A stretch of DNA of 64,000 nucleotides, taken from Cohaesibacter sp. ES.047. GTDB lineage: Bacteria > Pseudomonadota > Alphaproteobacteria > Rhizobiales > Cohaesibacteraceae. Positions 55,739 to 64,000 of the stretch are shown here, one piece after another. The stretch is taken from NCBI RefSeq assembly GCF_900215505.1, contig NZ_LT907844.1, positions 5,046,233 through 5,110,232 on the forward strand, written 5' to 3'. The position numbers and the translations under genes are program-made. The notes under the pieces were generated by a model. The model was not told where the DNA came from, did no database searches, and saw nothing but the letters and a program-made list of their open reading frames with translations. Numbering within the stretch: the stretch's first letter is position 1; each line of letters starts with the position of its first letter.

Positions 55739-56419
55739 GCCAGTCCATTCTTCTGACCAAGCCTAGCCTCATCTTGCCACCAAATCTCGATGGGCTTGTT
55801 CTTTGGCAAATGGCCTACATGCGCTGCCAACGTTGCGGAGAAGTTTTTTTGAAAGCATCAATGACTTCAGGCTTTTGTTCTGGATGTTGAGGTCGACCAG
55901 ATATGCGCACATACCCCATGCGGCGCAAAAGATCCCGTACTCCACGTTCCTTGTAGGAGACCCCAAACCGCTCTTGGATCACACGCACCAGATCCTGGCT
56001 ACGCCAGACAGAGACGCCGTCCTTCTCAGGATCAGGACCGGTTTCAACGATAGCAACAAACTCTTCGAGCTGTTCTGGGCTCAAGCGCATGGGAGCGCCG
56101 GTTGCTTTGATGTCGACAAGACCATCGGTGCCTTGCTCATTGAAGCGAAGAACCCAATCTCGCAAAGTCTGGCGGTCCATACCGCCGACTTTGGCGGCAT
56201 CAGCACGGTTCATGCCGTCATAGACAGCCGCAATGGCCAGTAGGCGGCGGCTCTGTTTGGCATTGCGGCATCCTTTGGCAAGACGGCGCAAACTATCGGC
56301 GTCAAAAGCATCGCTAAGAATCAAAGCGGCAGACATGGCAAAATCTCCTTTGCCATGTTGAATCACGCCAGTGCTAAAAATGGAATCCCTAAAGAGTCAG
56401 AACTTCACGCCCTTGGTAT
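55739..56419 (-). repeat. Right arm of the 681-bp inverted repeat: IS630-type element, left half
   Basis: Reverse complement of 53741-54421. Its outer end (CCTTGGTAT) is the IS630-type terminus inserted at a TA in the first gene of IS3 copy 2. Confidence 0.9.
55815..56336 (-). pseudogene. IS630-type transposase N-terminal frame, right arm
   Basis: Identical in translation to the frame in the left arm, and cut at the same internal point by the other end of IS256 copy 2. Confidence 0.85.
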
Positions 56420-56668
56420 AATGTCGAGGGGATTGGCACGCAGGCTATTCTCCAACCCTCGCTTGGCGTCTTCAACCCATCCCTCAATCTCGGAGGGCGA
56501 CAGATCAAAAGAGCGGCTTGCTTCTGATACCGTCGTCTTGCCCTGAATGATCTCAATAACCAATGCCGATTTCCGCTTCGCTGTCCAGCGTTTGATCTTA
56601 TCGTCCATAGTCGTACTCATCACTATTTTCCTTACCTATAGCATGAGCAGAATTTCAATGGGTCAATA
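56420..56668 (-). mobile_element. IS3-family element copy 2, left-end part
   Basis: Contains the left terminal repeat (GTATTGACCCATTG, minus strand) and the first 70 codons of the transposase (STTMDDKIKRWTAKRKSALV...), broken after NPLDI by the IS630-type end. With the right end at 50505-50747 it brackets all nested elements between. Confidence 0.88.
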
Positions 56669-56802
56669 CAAAGGACTGGAAGGCTGCTATCGCCAGTTCA
56701 GAAACATAGGTCACAATTGCAAACATCAAGGTTATGTTCCGACGCTCGGCAACATATTGTTATGTCTTATAGACTTTTGAAGTTCCTTATTCGTGAGGAG
56801 GA

Positions 56803-58215
56803 TTACTCCGAAGTAATGTCCAACAAGAACGATCGAATATCTTTAGGCTCTTTATTTTCGTAAAATTCTCGATTAAAATCGGCATCCCCCTTATCCATTT
56901 GCAACGCCAATTCCATTTTATCCGCAAGTTCATCGCGATAAGGATCATAAACTACGATGTTCTTGGAGATTTTTTCTATAGTGTCTTTGTCACGCTGTAA
57001 AAAACAATTTGTCACGGTTGGAATACCGGAGGCGGCGGATTGCCAAGCAATAACGCCTGGGTGTGCAGAATAAATCATTGAAACAACGGCATCGCAGCTC
57101 CCGATCAAATTTATATACTCATCTTTTGGAAGTTTGTTTAGTACATATACTTTAGAACCATTTGCCTCAAAGGAATAAGACACTTCAACCGTACCTACTA
57201 GATAGAATTCATATCCATTGTGTCTTGCTGAAAAAGCATTAATTGCCTCCAAAATGATTTCTGGAAGATTTCTGGAATTGAAAAACTCCGGGCGAAAATA
57301 GCAAAATATCTTTTTTGATTTCTCCATTTTCACTGGAAATGGAGATATCTCAGGGGATTTAACATATATGCGCTTTGCGTTGAGAAGCCCCTGCCTTTCA
57401 AGAAAATCTCGCAAAAAAGGCGTTGAAATAATTATGTTTTCTGATTTTAGAAGTGCCTTCTCGCACCTTATATACTGGGTTCCGAATGGAAAAAATCCTG
57501 CTTCATAATCTTGACAGTAGTAGACTATTTTTGATGCATCCCCCCCCAACATTTCCAGTGCCATGAAAAATGTCTCCGTGTCGAAACAAATTGCCATTGT
57601 GGGGGCGTGGGTTATCTTCAAAGCTTCCCGATAATGAAGTATATTCAGCTGGCTCCCAAATTCTGTAAGCAATTCAGGATTGCGCGCACTCTCCAGTACA
57701 AGGACGTTGATTTTTTCAAAATCGCCGAAGATTTTTGCGATGTCTTTGAAAAAGATTGAGTAACCTGCATAGAAAAGGGAGGCATCTAAATAGGGAATAA
57801 AAATCGTCAGTTCACGTTTGTCGGGCTGCGGCAGCCTCATGAGGTTTGTTTCGTAGTGACGTGGAGCATGAGCATTTATAGGATAAAATAGAGAGCTGGT
57901 TGAGGGGTAACTTGGCGCTATTCCAAACCGTTTTCTGAAATCGATCGTGCTGGTGACGCGAACTTCATGCTGACCAAATAGCAAGTAATGCATATAGCCG
58001 CATTCAAATTCACCGCGTTCGACGGCTTTTTTTATATCAGGATATGCATTGCAGTAAAAATCTTCGTCGAAGTTTATTATTCTATTTGTGCCAGATTTTA
58101 GGCGGTCGATTTCGTTCTTGAACTCAACGAGTGGCCGGTCGAACATCGGCGATAAACAATGTGCTTGAGCCAACTGCTCGTGTCGCCTTTGCCTTTGTTT
58201 CCTAGTCGCGAACAT
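56803..58215 (-). CDS. WsaF-like glycosyltransferase of surface polysaccharide synthesis
   Basis: A 470-residue GT-B-type protein. The N-terminal part has FDEDFYCNAYPDIKKAVERG (a short motif common in polysaccharide enzymes). The middle matches WsaF-type rhamnosyltransferases in VYYCQDYEAGFFPFGTQYI. The C-terminal nucleotide-sugar domain shows IFCYFRPEFFNSRN and a late SAASGIPTVTN. Donor and acceptor unknown; WsaF itself adds rhamnose. AT-rich compared with the first 41 kb. The start overlaps the end of the upstream gene by 14 nt. Confidence 0.75.
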   Translation of the reverse strand: MFATRKQRQRRHEQLAQAHCLSPMFDRPLVEFKNEIDRLKSGTNRIINFDEDFYCNAYPDIKKAVERGEFECGYMHYLLFGQHEVRVTSTIDFRKRFGIAPSYPSTSSLFYPINAHAPRHYETNLMRLPQPDKRELTIFIPYLDASLFYAGYSIFFKDIAKIFGDFEKINVLVLESARNPELLTEFGSQLNILHYREALKITHAPTMAICFDTETFFMALEMLGGDASKIVYYCQDYEAGFFPFGTQYIRCEKALLKSENIIISTPFLRDFLERQGLLNAKRIYVKSPEISPFPVKMEKSKKIFCYFRPEFFNSRNLPEIILEAINAFSARHNGYEFYLVGTVEVSYSFEANGSKVYVLNKLPKDEYINLIGSCDAVVSMIYSAHPGVIAWQSAASGIPTVTNCFLQRDKDTIEKISKNIVVYDPYRDELADKMELALQMDKGDADFNREFYENKEPKDIRSFLLDITSE

Positions 58216-59839
58216 TTAGAATCCTTTCCGCTTCCAGCCGCAAATTGTTACTCAATATATCGAGTATTTTCATGGCTTCCTGCTGTTTCCCGGTGGCGTG
58301 ATATGCACGCAAAAGCGTAAATGCAGCCGTCTGGTCATTAGGGCTTATTTTATGGGCTTTTTCCAGAAAATAGATTGCTAGTTTGGGGAAGCGTAAATCA
58401 AGAAGAGTGCAGCCTAGTCCATGTGCGACCCCTAAATCTGTCTTGTTATGCATATAAGCGCGTAGAAACCAATAAAGAGCTTTGTATTTCTTGTCGTTTC
58501 TGAAATAGTGCTCACCCAATCTGACCGTAAGCTTGGGATCCTTTTTGATGAGGGGCAAAAAATTGTCAATTGTCTTGCCTATATTGTCAAAATCTTGCTG
58601 GAACGTAAAAAAGTCTATCATTCGCTCCAATACAAAAATCTGGTCAGCAGTGCTCATATAGCGCTTTTGAGGCTTGCCCTCCATAAGCCAGAGGTAGGAT
58701 TGTTCCAAGGTTCCCCTGTCGCGCTGTCTTATATTCCAGTAAAGTGCTTTCCTCAGACGAGCCTCATTAGGTTCGTCCTTTTCGATCTCTTCCTTTATGA
58801 TCGATTGGCGCAACAGTACAATATCGGAGTATTCCCGCTTGTTGCTGTTGCGGATTTGTTCAATTTGCAGAGGAAATGGATACTGAGGAGCCACTATTTC
58901 CGCGTCTTCAAAGCGATGTGCCGAAGCCGAGTTCAAATACGAAGTGCTCGGTATTGGATTTTCGATCATCGGTGGTATTGCTTTAAGAGCATTTTTGAGC
59001 TTTTCGTATTCCGGCCGATCACCAATCAGATAACGCCAGCTGCCTTCGTCAACCAGCCACGACGGAGCGAAGCCGCATTTTAAAACATCGCTCAAAAAGA
59101 GGAATTCCTTATCAAATGTCTCAACCCAACGCTTGTACAGATATCCTATATGTGGAGGGACTTCATCAAACTTATAGTCGAATACACTGCCGTATTGCAG
59201 CATGTGGACCGAAATCTGACGAAAATCGAGTTTCTCGACCAGACGAAGAAGATTTGAATCGCTTCGCGCATACTCCAGCCATAAGAAGCATTCGGGACCA
59301 ATTCCGTTAAATATGTGGTCGGCGACATAGCGTGTTCTAAGCGAAAAATGGGTAACATTTCTAAGTGCCTTCATGCCGCCGAGATAGATCATATCTTTGG
59401 CCATAAACGGCAAGCTCAACGAAAGATGTTCGACAGCCAACCGGTTTTCCGATATCATCCTCTGATAAGGCTCTTCGTTGAATTCTCTGCTTATAAATGC
59501 GCTTAGAACATCCTTGCGCAGCAGAAATTTATCCGTACGCCCCTTCAATATCAGAGCATCATCGTCACAGGCGTTAAGCCCCGCATTCAGGGTCCTCCAT
59601 TGCCGGTATATGTTCGCAGGGCCACCCTCTTGAATGTTTGGAGAGCCTATAATTGCAGCACCTTCGCTGGCAAGCCACCTAAAAATTTCGGTATTGGCTG
59701 CGATGTCTTCGTGCCATGTCGAAATAACAACGGAAATGTCCGCGTCGACTTGCTCTCTTTTATGCAGTATCGAATCAGCAATCAGAACAAACTCTTCAAC
59801 ATCTCGAATTGCCCCATTTAGAAGGATTGTTCTTTTCAT
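58202..59839 (-). CDS. WavE-like protein with C-terminal TPR-type repeats
   Basis: A 545-residue protein. The N-terminal part (about 1-260) resembles WavE-type lipopolysaccharide synthesis proteins, with ISVVISTWHEDI and LILKGRTDKFLL (a DxD-like acidic motif region). The last 150 residues form helical repeats of TPR kind (YKALYWFLRAYMHNKTDLGV, LAIYFLEKAHKISPNDQTAA). Probably a cytoplasmic glycosyltransferase-like enzyme. Overlaps the RgpF-like gene by 4 nt. Confidence 0.65.
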   Translation of the reverse strand: MKRTILLNGAIRDVEEFVLIADSILHKREQVDADISVVISTWHEDIAANTEIFRWLASEGAAIIGSPNIQEGGPANIYRQWRTLNAGLNACDDDALILKGRTDKFLLRKDVLSAFISREFNEEPYQRMISENRLAVEHLSLSLPFMAKDMIYLGGMKALRNVTHFSLRTRYVADHIFNGIGPECFLWLEYARSDSNLLRLVEKLDFRQISVHMLQYGSVFDYKFDEVPPHIGYLYKRWVETFDKEFLFLSDVLKCGFAPSWLVDEGSWRYLIGDRPEYEKLKNALKAIPPMIENPIPSTSYLNSASAHRFEDAEIVAPQYPFPLQIEQIRNSNKREYSDIVLLRQSIIKEEIEKDEPNEARLRKALYWNIRQRDRGTLEQSYLWLMEGKPQKRYMSTADQIFVLERMIDFFTFQQDFDNIGKTIDNFLPLIKKDPKLTVRLGEHYFRNDKKYKALYWFLRAYMHNKTDLGVAHGLGCTLLDLRFPKLAIYFLEKAHKISPNDQTAAFTLLRAYHATGKQQEAMKILDILSNNLRLEAERILNVRD

Positions 59840-60882
59840 CGTTCATCCTTAGCCGCAATCAGCTCCATTAATGTTTCACAAGAGCCGCCACCCTCTTCTG
59901 CTATAACGCCAAAGTAACGCTCCATGGCATGTGCAAGCGTCCCATCAAGCTGCCCATTCTCACCATCAAAGCGATAACGCCACAATTCTCGGCTCGCAAC
60001 TGATCTCAAAAAAAAGCCAGTTCCTAAAAACATACTACCGGGTATGAACTTTACGTCGCTTGAGCTGTAATCAGATCCTATGAGCCACGAAAGCCAAGGT
60101 TGGTTATTTATATAGTGATCTGTAATCTTGAACGTTTCTAATCCGTACAGCGAAGTAACATTCTGATCAGCCAATTCATAAAGCTGTTTCGTTACCTCGT
60201 TGCTACCGATGAACGACAGAAGATTTACGAGAAACCAGGCACCAGCATCTGCAACATGGAGAGAACGCTTCGTATGAAGTTTGATGAACGTTTTATAATG
60301 GTCTATATCCAGGTTGCGTAAAGCAAGCAAAAAAGGAAAAATGTCACGACCAACATTGGGAACAACAAAACAGGCAATTGCACAAGGAACGTGAGAAATG
60401 AAGTAATTGCAAATATTTTCATTCGGCGTTGTCAATACAACGTCTGTATCGCGCAAATTCTTTGCTTTTTCAAATATAATTTTTGCTTCTTCTTCATAGA
60501 ATCCATGTATTATTAACAGATGAGGCCGTCGAGCTGCAACTTTAAAATTTTCAGAAAGCCGCGCAAATTCGTCCTTACCGCCGCACGAACCGTCTAAATA
60601 GGCCGGCACATCCACAGAATATATACGTTCGTCTTCAGTGGATTGAGAAACTATAATATCACTTGGAGATATCTGAGATTCTGTTGGCTTCTGAGCCTCA
60701 ATACGCATTGCCAGCCGGTATAGCCTGTATTCTTGAAGTCGCGGTAATATAGGAAGCAATTGGGCACGAACAAATGACCGAAACGGAAAATTTCGCGTCC
60801 ACTCCAATTTCGCCTGGGTTCTAAACAATTCAGTCTTCAATTGAACGAGTTCGAGGTAATTCTGAAGTTCTATTCTTACCAT
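59836..60882 (-). CDS. RgpF-like rhamnan synthesis protein
   Basis: A 348-residue protein. An N-terminal helical region is followed by an RgpF-type domain (about residues 115-335), with VVPNVGRDIFPFLLAL and the KLHTKRS motif, both hallmarks of the rhamnan synthesis F family. RgpF takes part in rhamnose-glucose polysaccharide assembly in streptococci and occurs widely in O-antigen clusters. Overlaps its neighbours by 1-4 nt, so the cluster is one operon. Confidence 0.82.
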   Translation of the reverse strand: MVRIELQNYLELVQLKTELFRTQAKLEWTRNFPFRSFVRAQLLPILPRLQEYRLYRLAMRIEAQKPTESQISPSDIIVSQSTEDERIYSVDVPAYLDGSCGGKDEFARLSENFKVAARRPHLLIIHGFYEEEAKIIFEKAKNLRDTDVVLTTPNENICNYFISHVPCAIACFVVPNVGRDIFPFLLALRNLDIDHYKTFIKLHTKRSLHVADAGAWFLVNLLSFIGSNEVTKQLYELADQNVTSLYGLETFKITDHYINNQPWLSWLIGSDYSSSDVKFIPGSMFLGTGFFLRSVASRELWRYRFDGENGQLDGTLAHAMERYFGVIAEEGGGSCETLMELIAAKDER

Positions 60883-62179
60883 TATTTTGCCTGTTTACGC
60901 ATGAAATAGCGTACATAGAAAGACGTTAGGCGCGGAAAGCGATAGCGCAGGAAAAGTACCAATCTGGGAGAAAGCACTCTGCTGATCCAACGATGCAATG
61001 AGCTAGGCGTCAGCGTAATATTCAACTGCTTTTTCAAGTAGTCGTTTTCGCGTCTTAGGTGCGTGATCTGCTCATGGTAACGTGTCGTCGCACTATCGAT
61101 CCCGTCTTTAACAAAAAAGTGCTGTGGTGCACCGGAAATAGACACTGGAAAGTTGTCAACCTTGCTAGATTTTGCTTCTGGGAGCCCGCTGAATTTCTTC
61201 CGGAATTCCTCATAACAATCATAGACATCCGAAGACACTTCGAGCGGGCGTCCAGAGGAACTCACTGCAAGGTCTTTTTTGAGCGCAGCTATCTCGTCTG
61301 ACGGAAGTACCTTAATTAGTTCTTTGACAAAGGAATCATGCGCAATTACATCGCTCTTTTCTGTTCCGAGAAACTTGTCACTTCCATTGTGCTCGATTGC
61401 TTCTTCTATGGAGCGAAACGGGCTACCGGAAAAATCACGTTCCGGCCCCCACCCCACCTTGAATAGGCGTCGAGAACCAACCACCAACCCTTGATAGCTC
61501 GCGCAATCTGTTTGTTGTTCAAAATATATAGAACCTGCTCGGAGCGCTCATTCGCGATTTCGCTAATATGTGGAAGATTCCAGTAGAAGTGCTCCTGAAA
61601 CACTTTACTTTCTTTGAAAGGCCTCAAAGAAAATGTCTGCTCCACAGCAAGCCTGTTGTAAACAAGTTCCATTTCAGCCGACAAGTTAACCATCTTTTGC
61701 AAATCACGCTTGCGTCCAAAAAATTGCGCATCTCCGTTTAGAAAGGGAAATAACATTTGGCTATTTTCAATTAATATTCGATTGCCAATGCCAACTCCCA
61801 TGAAATCATCAGCTTCAGTAGTGCCATTGACGAATTCATGGATCATATCATCGGTGTTATCTGCAAGATCCACACGTGTCTTAAGAACGAATTGTCCATC
61901 GTCGATCACACTCAGGCCGTAGTAATAAGCCAGCATCTGATGGAGTTGATGCCCACCATTTCAAGATAAGCCGGGGCTCTTCTTACCTCCACGATCAGAA
62001 CACCGGCCTCTTCCAACGAGCGGCGTAGCCCATTATACCGATCAACTTCTCCAATCCAAGTGGCGTAGACTATCTTATCTACGTAACCTGAATTACGCCA
62101 ATTAACGTAGTGCGTAAGCTTTCTTTGTGAGCCGATTCTGTTCACGAACCAAACCACAAATTAGAACCGATATTGCCAT
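60882..62179 (-). pseudogene. Second WavE-like gene, split by three single-base shifts
   Basis: Joined across frames it gives about 430 residues: MAISVLICGLVREQ, then HYVNWRNSGYVDKIVYATWI, then HQLHQMLAYYYGLSVIDDGQ with LKTRVDLADNTDD, then FKVGWGPERDFSGSPFRSIE to RYFMRKQAK. The shifts map to short runs: AAA at 62120-62122 (one base extra), GGG at 61952-61954 (one short) and TT at 61462-61463 (one short), read on the minus strand. The start is ATG 62179 with AGAGAA upstream. A pseudogene unless the base calls are wrong. Confidence 0.75.
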
Positions 62180-62209
62180 TTTCTGTTCTCTTGTGTAGCC
62201 TAGCGCAAA

Positions 62210-62985
62210 TCAAGAATTGCTCTTGCGGTAGAAATCTACACCTTTTGAAAATTCCCCGTCAAAGGTAATGCGGCCTTCCTCTATGACAAGTACGCGATTG
62301 CAAACACCATCGAACTCGTCAGGTCCGTGCGTCGCGATAAATGCGGTTTGAGACACCGCAATGGTTTCATGTAACTTAGAATTCGCCTTTTTCAATGAAA
62401 AACTCATCGCCACCTCCGAGCACTTCATCCAGCAATAATATACGTGGAGTCTCGCATATCGCGGTCGCGAACGCGAGCCGGCTCCTGTAACCAGTAGAGA
62501 GGTGCTTGAATTGTTTATTGGCATCTGTTGTCAATTCGCAAAATTCCAAAATTCCCCTTTTGAGTTCGCGGATTTGACCAGAAGTAAGATTCCGCAAGAG
62601 AAGCGAGACATCGATGTTTTCCTCAACTGTCAACTCGTCTTCCATTCCGATACCAGCGGCAAGAACCGCCGTTGGTTTACTGCGCGTCCAAACCTGTCCT
62701 CGGGTTGGGGTGAAAATGCCCGCAAGCACCTTCATAAAAGTGGTTTTACCATTGCCGTTTTTACCAATTACACAAATGCGATCCCCCTCCCGCGCGATAA
62801 AATGCGGCATTCAATATCAACTTGCGAACGGTTGGATGTTTACGATTCACCAGAAGACTCTTCAGTGAGCTTGGCCGGCTACCAACCGAAACGGAGAGTT
62901 CAACATTTGAAATTTCTACTGTTAAATTTTCTTCCACATGCAATCCCAATTTGTCAGTATTTCTGCACTCTTGCGGACAGATCAA
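62210..62985 (-). pseudogene. Polysaccharide ABC exporter ATP-binding protein (KpsT/Wzt type), split by two shifts
   Basis: Three frames join into one ATPase of about 257 residues. Walker A VIGKNGNGKTTFMKVL, the signature LSTGYRSRLAFA and Walker B ILLLDEVLGGGDEFF are all present, followed by AFIATHGPDEF with the H-loop. The shifts lie in TTTT (62799-62802, one base extra, minus strand) and in AAAAAGG (62386-62392, one base extra). The first codons are uncertain; a TTG at 62985 overlaps the permease stop. KpsT/Wzt proteins drive export of lipid-linked polysaccharide. Confidence 0.82.
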
Positions 62986-63740
62986 AGATAGATAACAACT
63001 TTTCTCGCAAAGGCGTTGTACACGAAAGTGCCAACAACAACGAATGCTAGCGAGAGAACAGCAGGCAAGACCAAATCCACCATTGTGAATAGATCGCCTA
63101 GAAAGATCTTCTGTGATAGTTGGACGTAATAGGTGAGCGGATTAAGCTCTATAATCAGGCGCACCCTGTCGTCGATCATCGATTTTGCATATGCAATAGG
63201 GGTCAACCAGAACAAAACCTGAAGTGCCAATCCAACAAGATAGGGAATGTCCGCAAGAAGGGAGTTAGCACTGCTAATACCAAGCCGAGGCCATATATGA
63301 ATGATACAAGCACAACAAGCATATACGGAATAAGAAGAAGGCTGAGACTTACTGTCCCCGAAGCCAGCAAGCCTACTATGGCCAAACCAAAAAAAGGAAG
63401 CAACAAAAACAGCTCCCCTAAGATATCAGCCATAATAAGCCCTTTGAAGTCAACATTGTTGTGCTGAATAAGGGCCCGCCGACCGACAAGACTGTTGCAA
63501 GTTTTAGTAATTGAAGCCGAAATTACTATCCACGTCCCAATGCCGCTGACCAGCCACAAAAACTTATGCGGTTGGGTGCTTTTTGAACACGAACTCCATC
63601 ACGAACCAGATGATCAACATCTGCATCAACGGCGCAGCGACGCTCCACATCACGCCAATGAACGTATTTAGAGAGCGCTTGCGTATCTCAAACACGGCCA
63701 ACCGGAATATGTTTGATCCAATATTAGAAATACTTTTCAT
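62982..63740 (-). pseudogene. Polysaccharide ABC exporter permease (KpsM/Wzm type), split by two shifts
   Basis: The start is ATG 63740 (MKSISNIGSNIFRLAVFEIR). The frame breaks after WFVMEFVFKK, continues as HKFLWLVSGIGTWIVI...YGLGLVLAVLTPFLR, breaks again, and ends DIPYLVGLALQVLFWLTPIAY...ARKVVIYL. About 250 residues and six membrane segments when joined, normal for ABC-2 polysaccharide permeases. The shifts are in AAAAA (63580-63584, one base extra, minus strand) and GG (63251-63252, one base short). Confidence 0.82.
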
Positions 63741-63777
63741 TTGACTATCCGCTAACCAGTTCCTGTCACCAAAAGTG

Positions 63778-64000
63778 CTAAGTGATTTTGTCTATCAGAC
63801 GTCTAGTCCAGCTAGGCTGACCCATTTGGACTGCAGGAGCGTGGGTATCATTTAAACGCTCAATCTCAAGCTGGGCGTTGCAAAGTCTCGATCCGAGATT
63901 CTTGTGCTCTGTTTGCCAGTACTTGGCCTTGGCTCGGTAGAAGAAACGCCCCCCAAGGGCTTCATGTATCGCCTTGAATTTCTCGCATTCGACGGCATCC
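63778..64000 (-). CDS. C-terminal end of an unidentified polysaccharide-cluster protein
   Basis: 74 codons open to the right edge, ending QPSWTRRLIDKIT and a stop. The sequence EHKNLGSRLCNAQLEIERLN looks like a short coiled coil before a basic tail, similar in style to the end of the other cluster proteins. Too little remains to name a family. It ends 38 nt before the permease start, so it is in the same operon. Confidence 0.6.
   Translation of the reverse strand, partial: DAVECEKFKAIHEALGGRFFYRAKAKYWQTEHKNLGSRLCNAQLEIERLNDTHAPAVQMGQPSWTRRLIDKIT

Overview
The window reads as the chromosome of an alphaproteobacterium, most likely of the Hyphomicrobiales (Rhizobiales); a marine Cohaesibacter-like genus is a guess only. 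The basis is the alphaproteobacterial division gene order (mraZ-rsmH-ftsL-ftsI-murE), an ArsR-methyltransferase (SahR-type) regulator next to metF-metH, an RNase P RNA of class A, and many ABC, TRAP and LysR systems.

Layout. 1-3.9 kb: the start of the division and cell-wall (dcw) cluster on the minus strand, with a phased MraZ operator upstream. 4.6-6.7 kb: a universal stress protein and an AGCS Na+/alanine-type symporter. 6.8-7.2 kb: rnpB. 7.2-15.5 kb: single genes, namely a MocR regulator divergent from an FMN-binding protein, a MATE exporter, an AmpD-type amidase, a DjlA-like co-chaperone, an extensin-like lipoprotein and an amidase-signature enzyme. 16-21.9 kb: sahR-like regulator, metF and metH, with a perfect palindromic operator. 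22.4-31 kb: a tight seven-gene operon (ureohydrolase, ABC importer, second ureohydrolase, FAD oxidase, aminotransferase) divergent from a LysR gene; it looks like uptake and breakdown of a guanidino compound. 31.4-34.6 kb: a TAXI-TRAP transporter. 34.6-41.6 kb: a LysR gene divergent from a catabolic operon (CitMHS transporter, split AtuA-like protein, two-subunit CoA transferase, thiolase).

41.7-56.7 kb is a graveyard of nested insertion sequences (IS30, IS630, IS66, IS21, IS3, IS256, IS5). It includes two IS256 copies in opposite orientation, one of them at the centre of a 2.7-kb palindrome. An O-antigen ligase gene is stranded inside. 56.8-64 kb is an AT-rich surface polysaccharide cluster on the minus strand: a WsaF-like glycosyltransferase, two WavE-like proteins, an RgpF-like protein and a KpsMT/Wzm-Wzt-type ABC exporter. 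One WavE-like gene and both exporter genes are broken by seven single-base shifts in short homopolymer runs, whereas about forty genes in the first 41 kb show none.

The strongest candidates for something undescribed are the two-ureohydrolase operon, the AtuA/CoA-transferase/CitMHS operon, the palindromic IS structure, and the cluster of homopolymer frameshifts in the polysaccharide export genes (decay, switching or sequence error).
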